Positions 44,602 to 55,425 of a stretch of 64,000 nucleotides of DNA are shown here, one piece after another (position 1 is the stretch's first letter; each line of letters opens with the position of its first letter). The position numbers were made by a program, and so were the translations under genes. The notes beneath the pieces are model-generated. The model saw only the letters and a program-made list of their open reading frames with translations. It did not search any database and had not been told where the DNA came from. The DNA comes from Chryseobacterium tagetis (GTDB lineage Bacteria; Bacteroidota; Bacteroidia; Flavobacteriales; Weeksellaceae), in contig NZ_JAERSE020000002.1 in assembly GCF_016735585.2 (NCBI RefSeq), forward strand, positions 806,001 to 870,000, given 5' to 3'.

Positions 44602-44799
44602 TTAATTTTTTAAATTAAAATCATCTTCATCATCCTGCAGAGGAGCCTCTTCTTCTTCTTTGTAATATTTTTTAGGTCTGCTAAAAACATATATTATCAA
44701 AGCTACGAAGAACAGGATAAAGAAAATCAGAGCCAATGTCTGGTAAAAACCAGCATTTTCTGTATTGGATAAAATATCTTTAAAGTTCTGAGGAATCAT
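44602..44799 (-). CDS. ccoQ: Small cbb3 oxidase subunit CcoQ
   Basis: A 65-residue protein with one membrane helix (TLALIFFILFFVALIIYVFSRP) followed by KKYYKEEEEAPLQDDEDDF, the typical CcoQ pattern. It lies between ccoNO (18 bp) and ccoP (10 bp). It probably stabilises the oxidase. Confidence 0.85.
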   Translation of the reverse strand: MIPQNFKDILSNTENAGFYQTLALIFFILFFVALIIYVFSRPKKYYKEEEEAPLQDDEDDFNLKN

Positions 44800-44817
44800 A
44801 GACTTTTTAACGTTTTA

Positions 44818-47079
44818 TTAGTTATTACTTGCTGTTTTAATTTCAGTTGTTTTGATATCTGTACCTAATCTTTGTAGATAAGAGATAAGAGCTATAACTT
44901 CTTTTTTCTCCAATTCTCCTTTAGGTCTGTTAACGTAATTCATTTTTACGTCATTGGCTTCAGAGAAGATATCTTTTACAATTTTCTTAGCTTGGTTATC
45001 TGCCCAAGAGTTTGCAGAATCAATCTGAGCTTTAGTATAAGGTACATCAAATGCTCCTTTCATAAGCTGCAGTTTAGCTACCATTTTAGATCTGTCTAAG
45101 TCTGTAGCAATTAACCAAGGGTAACGAGGCATGATAGAACCAGCAGATGTAGATCTCGGGTTATACATATGTTTGTAGTGCCAAGAACTTGGGTTTTTAC
45201 CTCCTTCTCTATGTAAATCCGGTCCGGTTCTTTTTGATCCCCAAAGGAATGGTCTGTCATATACAAACTCTCCTGCTTTTGAGTATTGTCCATTTTTACC
45301 GTTGAATCTCGTAATCTCATCTCTGAATGGTCTTACCATTTGTGAGTGACAAGCGTTACATCCTTCTCTGATATAAATATCTCTACCTTCTAATTCTAGT
45401 GGTGAATATGGCTTCACTGCAGAAATTGTAGGTACACTCTTCTTAAGAGATAAAGTAGGGATAATTTCTACTGAACTACCAATTGAAATCGTTAAGAAAG
45501 ATAGAATACCCAATAATACCGGTGTTCTTTCTAACCAAAGGTGAGTTCCTTCTCCTTCTTTTCTGTTTTTGCTGATGTTTGCCAAAGCTGGTGCTTCTGC
45601 AGGAACTTCTTTCTGGAATGATCCTTTTCTTACAGTAGCAACAATGTTTACAATCATTAGGATAGCTCCTGAAATATAGAATGCTCCTCCTACAAATCTC
45701 ATTTTAAAGTAAGGAATAATTGCAGTTACAGTATCTAACCAGTTTTTCCACAATAAAGTTCCGTCCGGGTTGAATTGTTTCCACATTAACCCTTGAGTAA
45801 ATCCTGAAATATACATTGGTACTGCATAGAAAATAATTCCTAATGTCCCTAACCAGAAATGCCAGTTAGCCAATTTTACAGACCAGATTTTTGTTCTCCA
45901 CATGATTGGAACCAAGTAGTAGATAACCCCGAATGCCATGAAACCATTCCATCCAAGAGCTCCTAAGTGTACGTGACCAATTACCCAGTCTGTGAAGTGA
46001 CCAATTTTATTAATGTTTTTAGTTGCCAAAAGCGGACCTTCAAACGTTGCCATACCATAACAAGTAACAGCTACCACGAAGAATTTAAGAATAGGATTTT
46101 CTCTTACTTTATCCCAAGCTCCTCTTAAGGTAAGAAGACCATTTAGCATACCTCCCCAAGATGGTGCAATAAGCATGATTGAGAAACCTGTTCCAACCGC
46201 CTGAGCCCAAGCCGGAAGCGCTGTATATTGAAGGTGGTGAGGACCAGCCCAGATATATACGAAAATTAATGACCAAAAGTGAATAATAGACAGTTTATAA
46301 GAGAAAACCGGTCTGTCTGCAGCTTTTGGTAAGAAATAATACATCAAACCTAAAACCGGAGTCGTTAGTACGAATGCTACTGCATTGTGACCATACCACC
46401 ATTGTACGATAGCATCTTTTACCCCTGCATAAGCTGAATAAGATTTCCATCCTGTGAAAGATAATGGAACTTCAAGATTATTGAAGATGTGAAGCATAGC
46501 TACTGCAATCCAAGTACCGATGTAGAACCAAATTGCTACATACAAGTGTCTTACTCTTCTTTTTGCAATAGTTAAGAACATGTTCGCTCCGAAAATAATC
46601 CAAGAGAACGCAATTAAAATATCGATTGGCCATTCGTGTTCTGCATATTCTTTAGAAGTATTAATACCCATAAAGAAAGTAACGAACGTAGCAACGATCA
46701 TAAACTGCCAAGTCCAGAAATGTAACCAAGATAATGTATCACTGTACATTCTTGTTTTTAATAATCTCTGTAATGAGTAATAAATACCAGTATAAACGAT
46801 ATTACATACGAATGCAAAGATTACGGTATTGGTGTGCAACATTCTGATTCTACCAAATCCGAACGCACCATGAGTGTTTATTAACCCTTGAATATTCCCC
46901 GATGCTAAACTTTTAATCGTTGTATCATCAGTTCCGAATAAAAATTCGGGAAGTTCAGGGTAGAAAAGCATTAATGCTGCCGTAAGCCCGAACGTGAATC
47001 CAATAAGCCCAAATACTATGGTAGCATAGAGGAATGCACGGACAATGCTATTGTCATAACTAAACTTTTGTGTCTCCAT
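44818..47079 (-). CDS. ccoN: Fused CcoN/CcoO cbb3-type cytochrome c oxidase subunit I-II
   Basis: A 753-residue fusion. Residues 1 to about 490 are the heme-copper oxidase CcoN, with about twelve helices, the histidines of heme b, heme b3 and CuB in HTNTVIF, YGHNAVAF, WAGPHHLQYTA and IGHVHLGALGWNG. The rest is CcoO, with a membrane anchor and a heme c site EGCNACHSQMVRPFRDE, then RTGPDLHREGGKNPS and SIMPRYPWL. It reduces oxygen at low tension and pumps protons. Fusion of N and O is characteristic of Bacteroidetes. Confidence 0.96.
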   Translation of the reverse strand: METQKFSYDNSIVRAFLYATIVFGLIGFTFGLTAALMLFYPELPEFLFGTDDTTIKSLASGNIQGLINTHGAFGFGRIRMLHTNTVIFAFVCNIVYTGIYYSLQRLLKTRMYSDTLSWLHFWTWQFMIVATFVTFFMGINTSKEYAEHEWPIDILIAFSWIIFGANMFLTIAKRRVRHLYVAIWFYIGTWIAVAMLHIFNNLEVPLSFTGWKSYSAYAGVKDAIVQWWYGHNAVAFVLTTPVLGLMYYFLPKAADRPVFSYKLSIIHFWSLIFVYIWAGPHHLQYTALPAWAQAVGTGFSIMLIAPSWGGMLNGLLTLRGAWDKVRENPILKFFVVAVTCYGMATFEGPLLATKNINKIGHFTDWVIGHVHLGALGWNGFMAFGVIYYLVPIMWRTKIWSVKLANWHFWLGTLGIIFYAVPMYISGFTQGLMWKQFNPDGTLLWKNWLDTVTAIIPYFKMRFVGGAFYISGAILMIVNIVATVRKGSFQKEVPAEAPALANISKNRKEGEGTHLWLERTPVLLGILSFLTISIGSSVEIIPTLSLKKSVPTISAVKPYSPLELEGRDIYIREGCNACHSQMVRPFRDEITRFNGKNGQYSKAGEFVYDRPFLWGSKRTGPDLHREGGKNPSSWHYKHMYNPRSTSAGSIMPRYPWLIATDLDRSKMVAKLQLMKGAFDVPYTKAQIDSANSWADNQAKKIVKDIFSEANDVKMNYVNRPKGELEKKEVIALISYLQRLGTDIKTTEIKTASNN

Positions 47080-47109
47080 ATCAACTATTCACTTTTTTCT
47101 TCAATTTTA

Positions 47110-47304
47110 TTATTTTCCTATTTCTTTTTCGTCTGTTTCTTTGTTGCCAACTTCCTCCTCCTTGATCTCATCATCAAAAAGAATTCTGACAGCAGGAGAT
47201 TCATCATCTTCAAACTGTCCTTTTTTGGCATACACTATAAATACGACCAAGAAAATCGCAGCTAAAGAAACACTGCATAGGATCATTAAATATAGAATAT
47301 CCAT
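47110..47304 (-). CDS. ccoS: CcoS, cbb3 oxidase assembly protein
   Basis: A 64-residue protein with one membrane helix (ILYLMILCSVSLAAIFLVVFIVY) and KKGQFEDDESPAVRILFD, the CcoS signature. The C-terminal half is acidic. It is the first gene of the ccoS-NO-Q-P run; a TAATTTTG -7 element lies 7 bp before its start, and a Crp/Fnr-like site lies farther upstream. Confidence 0.93.
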   Translation of the reverse strand: MDILYLMILCSVSLAAIFLVVFIVYAKKGQFEDDESPAVRILFDDEIKEEEVGNKETDEKEIGK

Positions 47305-47311
47305 TTGACAA

Positions 47312-47339
47312 CAAAATTAACCTATTTTCGGGGTTCAAA
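47312..47339 (-). promoter_or_regulatory. Candidate promoter of the ccoS-NO-Q-P operon
   Basis: On the minus strand TTTG (47336-47339) and TAATTTTG (47312-47319) are separated by 16 nt, slightly shorter than ideal. Transcription would start at about 47305, at the ATG of ccoS. Confidence 0.45.
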
Positions 47340-47353
47340 TTTAGTGAAAAATA

Positions 47354-47367
47354 ATGACATTCATCAC
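47354..47367 (-). promoter_or_regulatory. Candidate Crp/Fnr-type operator upstream of ccoS
   Basis: On the minus strand it reads GTGATGAATGTCAT. It matches 13 of 14 bases with GTGATAAATGTCAT at 49863-49876, near the Crp/Fnr gene. The centre is about 55 bp upstream of the predicted ccoS transcription start, a position suited to activation. Confidence 0.55.
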
Positions 47368-47413
47368 GAAATACGGGTTTTGGCTAATTTAAAATCAGTC
47401 TAAATAAGGGCTT

Positions 47414-49798
47414 TTAAGCCTGTTTTTTGAAGTGTTTTCTTCCCAGGATCCAAGTTGAAAGTGTAGTAAATGAAACTACAGTGATTGAACTTGCGGGCAT
47501 GATCAATGCAGCGAAAAGCGGATGCATGTGTCCTGTAACTGCGTAACTTAAACCAATAACATTGTAAAGAAAACTGATTATAAATGTCATTTTTACAATG
47601 GTGATTGAGCCTTTACATACGTTCAGGTATTTATCGAGAGTCACTACTTTTTCACCATTCATTATTACGTCAGAAGAAGGCGTGAAACTGTTGGTGTCAT
47701 CCGCAATAGCGATTCCTACATTACTCTGTTTTAGAGCTCCTGCATCATTCAGTCCGTCTCCTAACATGGCAACTTTCAGGTTTTTATCCTGTAAATTTTT
47801 AATATAATTCAGTTTATCTTCAGGATTTTGATTGAATGCCATTCCCTGGTGATTAGGAATTAGTTCTTTCAGTTGATTTTCTTCAGAAGAATTATCACCA
47901 CTCAGAATAAAGATTTTATACTCTGTAAGCTTTTTAAACAGGTTGCTCAGTCCAGGACGATATTCGTTTTTAAAGATGAATTTCCCTAAGAATTCGTTGT
48001 TTTTACTGATATAAACAGCGGTCTCTAAGTTTTTAGATTCCTGATTGTTATATTTTGCAGACCCGATTTTATAGATGCTTCCTCTTACATTCGCTTCATA
48101 TCCTTTTCCCGAGATTTCCATGAAATGTTCAACTGGGAAATACTCATCATTGATATCAATGAATTCATATAATGATTTTGAAAGCGGGTGATTGGAGTTC
48201 TTTAATAATGTTTTAATGTTTTGTAAATCAAAATCTTTGATCTCAGAACCTTCGTATTTAATGCTTGATTTTTTTCTGTGAGTAATGGTTCCTGTTTTAT
48301 CAAAAACAATCGTGTCCAGTTTTGCAATTTTCTCGATCGTTAAAGTGTCTTTTACATAAAACTTATTTCGACCTAAAATCCTCATAATGTGTCCGAAAGT
48401 GAATGGAGCAGACAGTGCGAGCGCACAAGGACAGGCGATGATCAAAATCGCGGAAATCACCTGGAACATTTTTTCTAAATCTACCGTTGCCCAGTAAATT
48501 CCTGAAATTAAAGCAATCCCTAAAATGATGAATGTGAAATATTTACTGATGTTGTTTGTCAGTGTGTCAAGACCTGTTTCATGTTTTTTAAAGGCTTCTT
48601 TATTCCAAAGCTGAGTAAGGTAACTTTGATCAACATCTTTTATAACTTCCAGTTCCAGAGAAGAGCCAATCTGTTTTCCTCCCGCAAAAATTTTATCTCC
48701 CGGTTGTTTGCTGATTGTAGCGCTTTCTCCGGTAATGAAACTGTTGTCAATATTTCCTTCGCCATTAATCAAAATAGCATCAACAGGTATGATTTCCTGG
48801 TTTCTAACTAAAATTCTGTCGCCGATTTTTATTTCGGAAAGAAGAATATTGTCTTGTTTTCCTGCAAAATCAACCTTGGTTACCGCAATTGGATAAAAAG
48901 ATTTATAATCTCTGTCGTAAGAAAGTGCATTGTATGTTCTTTTCTGGAAAATCTTCCCTAAAAGCATGAAGAATAAAAGTCCACATAACGTGTCAAAATA
49001 TCCTGGTCCGTAATCTGTTACGATCTCGTAAACGCTTCGTCCGAAAAGAACAATGATTCCCAAAACAATAGGCACGTCGATGTTAACGATTTTGTTTTTT
49101 AAACCGTACCAAGCCGATTTGTAATAATCAGAAGCTGAATAAAATACAACAGGAATAGCCAAAAGACACATTAGAGTTCTGAAAAGCCCTTTATAATGAT
49201 CCATCCAGTAATCTTCTCCTCCTACATATTCAGGAAAGGCCAGAAACATTCCGTTTCCAAAGGCAAAAGCTGCAATGGCAAATTTTACCAACAGAGATTT
49301 GTCAAGATGATCAACATTTTTGTCTGCGGTTTCAAGGCTGATAACGGGTTTGTATCCTAAATTGGTTAAAAAATTAGCTAATTCGCTTAATTTTAATTCG
49401 TTATGATTGAAAGAGATCTGTAAGGTTTTTCTTGTGAAATTAACCTGAGAATACTTAATATTTTTATTTAAAGTATGAAGACTTTCTAAAAGCCAGATAC
49501 ATGATGAGCAGTGGATTACAGGGATTTTGAAAGTAACTAAACTGGTTCCGCCTTCTGAAAAATCAGTCACCTTTTCGAAGATTTCAGGCGTGTCTAAATA
49601 ATCAAACTGAGTAGAATTTTCGTCACTTGGGCGAATTCCGGCTCTTTTATTGAGTTCGTAAAAATTACTTAAATTATTCGTATTCAGAATTTCGTAAACA
49701 GACTTGCAGCCGTTGCAACAAAAAATTTTTTCGTCAAACAGAATTTGTTCCTTTTCTATCCCTTGGCCACAATGAAAACAGTTCTCGCTCACCTTCAT
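47414..49798 (-). CDS. ccoI: CcoI copper-transporting P1B-type ATPase for cbb3 oxidase
   Basis: A 794-residue heavy-metal ATPase. The N terminus has a cysteine-rich segment (CFHCGQGIEK, then FCCNGCKSVYEIL) and an HMA-like domain with HCSSCIW. Then come eight membrane helices with CPCALALSAP in the metal path, FDKTGTIT as phosphorylation site and MLGDGLNDAGALK. It supplies copper for the cbb3 oxidase active site. It is divergent from the Crp/Fnr gene and transcribed toward ccoS. Confidence 0.95.
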   Translation of the reverse strand: MKVSENCFHCGQGIEKEQILFDEKIFCCNGCKSVYEILNTNNLSNFYELNKRAGIRPSDENSTQFDYLDTPEIFEKVTDFSEGGTSLVTFKIPVIHCSSCIWLLESLHTLNKNIKYSQVNFTRKTLQISFNHNELKLSELANFLTNLGYKPVISLETADKNVDHLDKSLLVKFAIAAFAFGNGMFLAFPEYVGGEDYWMDHYKGLFRTLMCLLAIPVVFYSASDYYKSAWYGLKNKIVNIDVPIVLGIIVLFGRSVYEIVTDYGPGYFDTLCGLLFFMLLGKIFQKRTYNALSYDRDYKSFYPIAVTKVDFAGKQDNILLSEIKIGDRILVRNQEIIPVDAILINGEGNIDNSFITGESATISKQPGDKIFAGGKQIGSSLELEVIKDVDQSYLTQLWNKEAFKKHETGLDTLTNNISKYFTFIILGIALISGIYWATVDLEKMFQVISAILIIACPCALALSAPFTFGHIMRILGRNKFYVKDTLTIEKIAKLDTIVFDKTGTITHRKKSSIKYEGSEIKDFDLQNIKTLLKNSNHPLSKSLYEFIDINDEYFPVEHFMEISGKGYEANVRGSIYKIGSAKYNNQESKNLETAVYISKNNEFLGKFIFKNEYRPGLSNLFKKLTEYKIFILSGDNSSEENQLKELIPNHQGMAFNQNPEDKLNYIKNLQDKNLKVAMLGDGLNDAGALKQSNVGIAIADDTNSFTPSSDVIMNGEKVVTLDKYLNVCKGSITIVKMTFIISFLYNVIGLSYAVTGHMHPLFAALIMPASSITVVSFTTLSTWILGRKHFKKQA

Positions 49799-49812
49799 AA
49801 ATTATTGAAGCA

Positions 49813-49820
49813 CAAAATTA
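49813..49820 (-). promoter_or_regulatory. -7 element of ccoI
   Basis: On the minus strand TAATTTTG, identical to the -7 element of ccoS, 14 bp upstream of the ccoI ATG at 49798. No good -33 element is seen, as expected for an activated promoter. Confidence 0.4.
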
Positions 49821-49831
49821 TAACAATTTTT

Positions 49832-49863
49832 TTTGTTTATCGAGTTAAAAAGTTCTATTTTTG
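49832..49863 (+). promoter_or_regulatory. Promoter of the Crp/Fnr-family gene
   Basis: TTTG (49832-49835) and TATTTTTG (49856-49863) are spaced by 20 nt, a full Bacteroidetes promoter. Transcription would begin near 49870, 13 nt before the ATG at 49883. Confidence 0.65.
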
Positions 49864-49877
49864 TGATAAATGTCATA
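49862..49877 (+). promoter_or_regulatory. Candidate Crp/Fnr-type operator in the ccoI-regulator intergenic region
   Basis: TGTGATAAATGTCATA resembles the Crp consensus TGTGA-N6-TCACA with one change. Its core is repeated, with one difference, upstream of ccoS. It covers the predicted transcription start of the regulator, which would suit autorepression, and lies about 63 bp upstream of the likely ccoI start, which would suit activation. Confidence 0.55.
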
Positions 49878-49882
49878 TTAAA

Positions 49883-50596
49883 ATGCCGCAGGAACAACAG
49901 CTCGCTATTGAAGAAAGATTTGCCAGAGTTTTTAATGATAAATCATTCAAAGAAAGACTTTCTAATGCCGATTTTGAGAAATACATTAGCGCAAAGAAAA
50001 AAATGAATTTTCAAAAGCACGACATCATTTTCGAAGACGGAGAAATCCCAAAAGGAGTGTACGTTTTAGAAAAAGGTGCTGCTAAACTATCAAAATCTGG
50101 AGCTTTTGGAAAAGATCAGATTTTAAGATTTATCAAAGAAGGGGATATCATCGGATATCGCGCCCTGCTTTGTGGTGAAAATTTTCAGGCGAAAGCTGAA
50201 GCGATGACGGATGTTGAATGTATTTTCCTTCCTTCAGAAATCTTTATGCATCTTCTGGAAGTTGATCCTCAGCTTTCATTTGTAATGCTTCAGAAAATTT
50301 CTTACGAATTAGGAGAATCTTCCAATACAATCACTTTCTTGGCTCAAAAAACAGTGAGAGAAAGACTCGCTGAAATTTTATTGCTTCTTGAACAGAAATT
50401 GGGAGTAGATCCGGAAGGGTTTATCAAGATTTCTTTAACAAGAGAAGAGATTGCCAACATTATCGGAACGGCAACAGAAAGTGCCATTCGTCTGATTTCT
50501 GAGTTTAAACAAGATAGCCTTATCGAAGTGGATGGGCGAAATATCAAAATTCTTAACCACGACAAATTAATGAAACTAGGTCACGTAGTTTTATAA
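49883..50596 (+). CDS. Crp/Fnr-family transcriptional regulator linked to cbb3 oxidase
   Basis: A 237-residue regulator from ATG 49883; the frame upstream overlaps the promoter. It has a cyclic-nucleotide-binding-like domain (NFQKHDIIFEDGEIPKGVYVLEKGAAKL) and a C-terminal winged helix (SLTREEIANIIGTATESAIRLISEF). The N terminus lacks the cysteine cluster of 4Fe-4S FNR, so oxygen would not be sensed in that way. Divergent placement next to ccoI and shared sites before ccoS point to control of the oxidase genes, but the effector is unknown. Confidence 0.9.
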   Translation: MPQEQQLAIEERFARVFNDKSFKERLSNADFEKYISAKKKMNFQKHDIIFEDGEIPKGVYVLEKGAAKLSKSGAFGKDQILRFIKEGDIIGYRALLCGENFQAKAEAMTDVECIFLPSEIFMHLLEVDPQLSFVMLQKISYELGESSNTITFLAQKTVRERLAEILLLLEQKLGVDPEGFIKISLTREEIANIIGTATESAIRLISEFKQDSLIEVDGRNIKILNHDKLMKLGHVVL

Positions 50597-50613
50597 AAAT
50601 CATACAAAACTTT

Positions 50614-50638
50614 AAGTCGGCTCAAGGCCGACTTTTTA
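50614..50638 (+). terminator. Terminator after the Crp/Fnr gene
   Basis: AAGTCGGC (50614-50621) pairs with GCCGACTT (50627-50634), followed by a T run. Confidence 0.88.
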
Positions 50639-50660
50639 ACTTTTAAAAAATAGATACATT

Positions 50661-51476
50661 ATGTCTGTTCATTCTGAGATTAAGAAAGTTACCACTGAAA
50701 CCTTGCGTAAAATGAAATTCGACAAGGAAAAAATTACCATGCTTACGGCATACGATTTTACGACTGCGAAAATGGTGGATGCGGGAGGAATTGATGCTGT
50801 TCTGATAGGAGATTCTGCAGCTAATGTGATGGCAGGTTTTGAAACCACATTGCCTATTACTTTAGATCAGATGATTTATCATTCTCAAAGTGTGGTGAGA
50901 GGAACCGACAGAGCTTTGGTTGTTGCTGATTTGCCTTTCGGAACTTACCAGAGTAATCCTGAAAAAGCATTGGAATCTGCAGTAAGAATGATGAAAGAAG
51001 GAGGTGCTCATGCTGTGAAAATTGAAGGAGGGAAAGAAATCTCAAAATCAATTAAAAAAATTATCAATGCAGGAATTCCTGTAATGGGACATTTGGGACT
51101 GACTCCACAATCTATTTATAAATTCGGAACCTATAAAGTAAGAGCAAAAGAAGAAGCGGAAGCTGAAAAACTGATTGCTGATGCTCAATTGTTAGAAGAA
51201 CTTGGCTGTTTTTCTGTGGTGTTGGAAAAAATTCCGGCAGACTTAGCAAAAAAAGTAACAGAAGCGATTTCAATCCCGACCATCGGAATCGGAGCGGGTC
51301 CTCACTGTGACGGACAGGTTTTGGTGTATCACGATATGGTTGGTATGAATAAAGGATTTAGTCCGAAATTTTTAAGAAGATACCTAGATCTTTATACAGA
51401 AATCACGGGAGCGGTTGCTCAATATGTAAAGGATGTGAAAAGTGCAGATTTTCCTAACGAAAATGAAAGTTATTAA
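50661..51476 (+). CDS. panB: 3-Methyl-2-oxobutanoate hydroxymethyltransferase (pantothenate synthesis)
   Basis: A 271-residue enzyme that makes ketopantoate from 2-oxoisovalerate and methylene-tetrahydrofolate. It shows [44 protein letters not shown] and [20 protein letters not shown]. Length and motif order are normal. A membrane protein gene follows at 3 bp and an RluA gene after that, a compact cluster without functional connection. Confidence 0.97.
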   Translation: MSVHSEIKKVTTETLRKMKFDKEKITMLTAYDFTTAKMVDAGGIDAVLIGDSAANVMAGFETTLPITLDQMIYHSQSVVRGTDRALVVADLPFGTYQSNPEKALESAVRMMKEGGAHAVKIEGGKEISKSIKKIINAGIPVMGHLGLTPQSIYKFGTYKVRAKEEAEAEKLIADAQLLEELGCFSVVLEKIPADLAKKVTEAISIPTIGIGAGPHCDGQVLVYHDMVGMNKGFSPKFLRRYLDLYTEITGAVAQYVKDVKSADFPNENESY

Positions 51477-51479
51477 TTA

Positions 51480-51806
51480 ATGAGAAACCAACAGTCTACT
51501 CAAGGAATTTTATCGATTATTGCCCTGGTTTGTCTTGCGGCAGGATGGTTTAATTTCTTTTCTCCGGAAATCAATAACTTACTTTCACGAAAAGTGTTTT
51601 ATGTTTTAATAGGAATCAGCTTTTTTCTTCAGGCACCTTTGCTGAGCAATAAAAACTTTGTGTATGCAATGTATGCTGCGGCTGCCATTTGTGTACTTGG
51701 CGGTTTATTTATTCCATTAGGAACAAAATTGGAATCGATTAAAACAATAGGGCTTTTAGGAGGGATTATTCTTTCCATTGTAAACAGGCCTACTTACCGT
51801 CAGTAA
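51480..51806 (+). CDS. Small membrane protein
   Basis: A 108-residue protein with four hydrophobic segments (GILSIIALVCLAAGWFNFF, VFYVLIGISFFLQA, FVYAMYAAAAICVLGGLFIP and TIGLLGGIILSIV). No family is recognised. It sits 3 bp after panB and 3 bp before the RluA gene, so it is almost certainly co-transcribed with both. Confidence 0.78.
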   Translation: MRNQQSTQGILSIIALVCLAAGWFNFFSPEINNLLSRKVFYVLIGISFFLQAPLLSNKNFVYAMYAAAAICVLGGLFIPLGTKLESIKTIGLLGGIILSIVNRPTYRQ

Positions 51807-51809
51807 ATC

Positions 51810-52487
51810 ATGGAGGAACAGATTGTTTATGAAGACAACCATCTTTTGGTCGTTAACAAAAAAGTCGGTCAGCTCGTACAGGGAGATAAAACCGGTGATG
51901 AATCATTATTAGAATCAATCAAGAATTTTATAAAAAAAAGAGATAACAAACCGGGGAATGTTTTCCTCGGTTTAGTTCATCGTATTGACAGGCCTACTTC
52001 TGGTTTGGTGATTTACGCTAAAACTTCCAAAGCTTTGTCTCGCCTTACTCAAATGGTAAAGAATCGTGAGGTAAAGAAAACCTATTGGGCGGTTGTGGCA
52101 AAAGAAATGATCCCCAAAACTCAGAGGTTGGTTCATTATTTAAAGAAAAACGAAAAGAATAATAAGGCTATTGTTTTTCCAAAAGCTACTGATGGAGCAA
52201 AAGAAGCGATTCTTACTTATAATGTAATTAAAACATTAGATAATTATCTCTTACTGGAAATCGACCTGGAAACAGGAAGGCATCACCAGATTCGAGCTCA
52301 GTTGTCAAAAACCGGAGTTCCGATTAAAGGAGACTTAAAATATGGTTCACCCCGTTCCAATCCTGACGGAGGAATTAATCTTCATGCTAGAAAACTGGAG
52401 TTTATTCATCCTGTTACTAAAGAAAAAGTAGAAATTGTTGCTCCTGTTCCACAAAATGATGCCATTTGGAGAGCCTGTGAAGATTAA
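51810..52487 (+). CDS. RluA-family pseudouridine synthase
   Basis: A 225-residue enzyme that isomerises uridine to pseudouridine in RNA. The catalytic motif HRIDRPTSGLVIYAKT is clear, as are ETGRHHQIRAQLS and the C-terminal LHARKLEFIHPVTKE. There is no N-terminal S4 domain, which suggests a TruC/RluA-like short form. The exact RNA target cannot be determined. Confidence 0.92.
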   Translation: MEEQIVYEDNHLLVVNKKVGQLVQGDKTGDESLLESIKNFIKKRDNKPGNVFLGLVHRIDRPTSGLVIYAKTSKALSRLTQMVKNREVKKTYWAVVAKEMIPKTQRLVHYLKKNEKNNKAIVFPKATDGAKEAILTYNVIKTLDNYLLLEIDLETGRHHQIRAQLSKTGVPIKGDLKYGSPRSNPDGGINLHARKLEFIHPVTKEKVEIVAPVPQNDAIWRACED

Positions 52488-52563
52488 TTTTTAATTTAAA
52501 AATTTTCGATGTAATGGTCTTTTAAGTTTTTAAGAAATAAAAACGAAACAAAATATAGTAAAT

Positions 52564-52598
52564 AAAGAGCGGTGTTCATACATCGCTCTTTTATTTTT
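52564..52598 (+). terminator. Terminator after the RluA gene
   Basis: AAAGAGCGGTG (52564-52574) pairs with CATCGCTCTTT (52581-52591) with one mismatch, followed by a T-rich run. The remaining bases to 52652 hold no further feature I can name. Confidence 0.82.
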
Positions 52599-52652
52599 TC
52601 TGAAAAACAAAATTTTGCCCATTTCAAAAAAATGTCTACCTTCGTCTCGACT

Positions 52653-52736
52653 TTAGGGGTGTCTGTTCACAAACAGGCTGAGATTTTACCCTTTGAACCT
52701 GATTTCTAGATCATACTAGCGTAGGGAAAAGTGAGA
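52653..52736 (+). ncRNA. TPP riboswitch (THI element) of the thiamine operon
   Basis: The conserved parts are GGGGTGTC near 52655, GCTGAGA (52677-52683), ACCC (52688-52691) followed by TTTGAACCTGAT, and the CTAGCGTAGGGAA region near 52717-52728. It binds thiamine pyrophosphate and controls the thi genes that follow. Downstream are two hairpins, at 52746-52763 and 52772-52804. Confidence 0.93.
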
Positions 52737-52771
52737 TGACTTTGCTGTACATTCTATTGTACAATGGCGGG

Positions 52772-52804
52772 CATTCCTAAAGTGTATTTAAAAATTTAGG
52801 AATG
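52772..52804 (+). promoter_or_regulatory. Hairpin that covers the thiS start codon
   Basis: CATTCCTAAA (52772-52781) and TTTAGGAATG (52795-52804) are perfect 10-bp arms around a 13-nt loop. The right arm includes the AGGA and the ATG of thiS. Its position after the aptamer suggests translational control. A competing 6-bp TGTACA hairpin at 52746-52763 lies between. Confidence 0.7.
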
Positions 52805-53008
52805 GAGCTCACAATTAACCACACACTCAGAACTTTTGATGTACTTCCCGAAAATCTGGAAGCACTCATTGCTATGGAATTACCTGAAAAGAAAAAAGGT
52901 ATTGCCGTAGCGCTCAATAATCGCATTATTCCGCAGTCATTCTGGGCGGAAACATTTCTCAACAACAAAGATTCAATTCTAATTATCACTGCTACTCAGG
53001 GCGGTTAA
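52802..53008 (+). CDS. thiS: Thiamine sulfur-carrier protein ThiS
   Basis: A 68-residue ubiquitin-like protein ending in GG (TATQGG), which is adenylated by ThiF and thiocarboxylated to supply sulfur to the thiazole. The NNRIIPQSFW segment is typical. Its ATG at 52802 lies inside the hairpin after the TPP aptamer. It is the first gene of the thi operon, 24 bp before thiC. Confidence 0.93.
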   Translation: MELTINHTLRTFDVLPENLEALIAMELPEKKKGIAVALNNRIIPQSFWAETFLNNKDSILIITATQGG

Positions 53009-53017
53009 TCTTTATAA

Positions 53018-55400
<2,383 letters not shown>

Positions 55401-55425
<25 letters not shown>

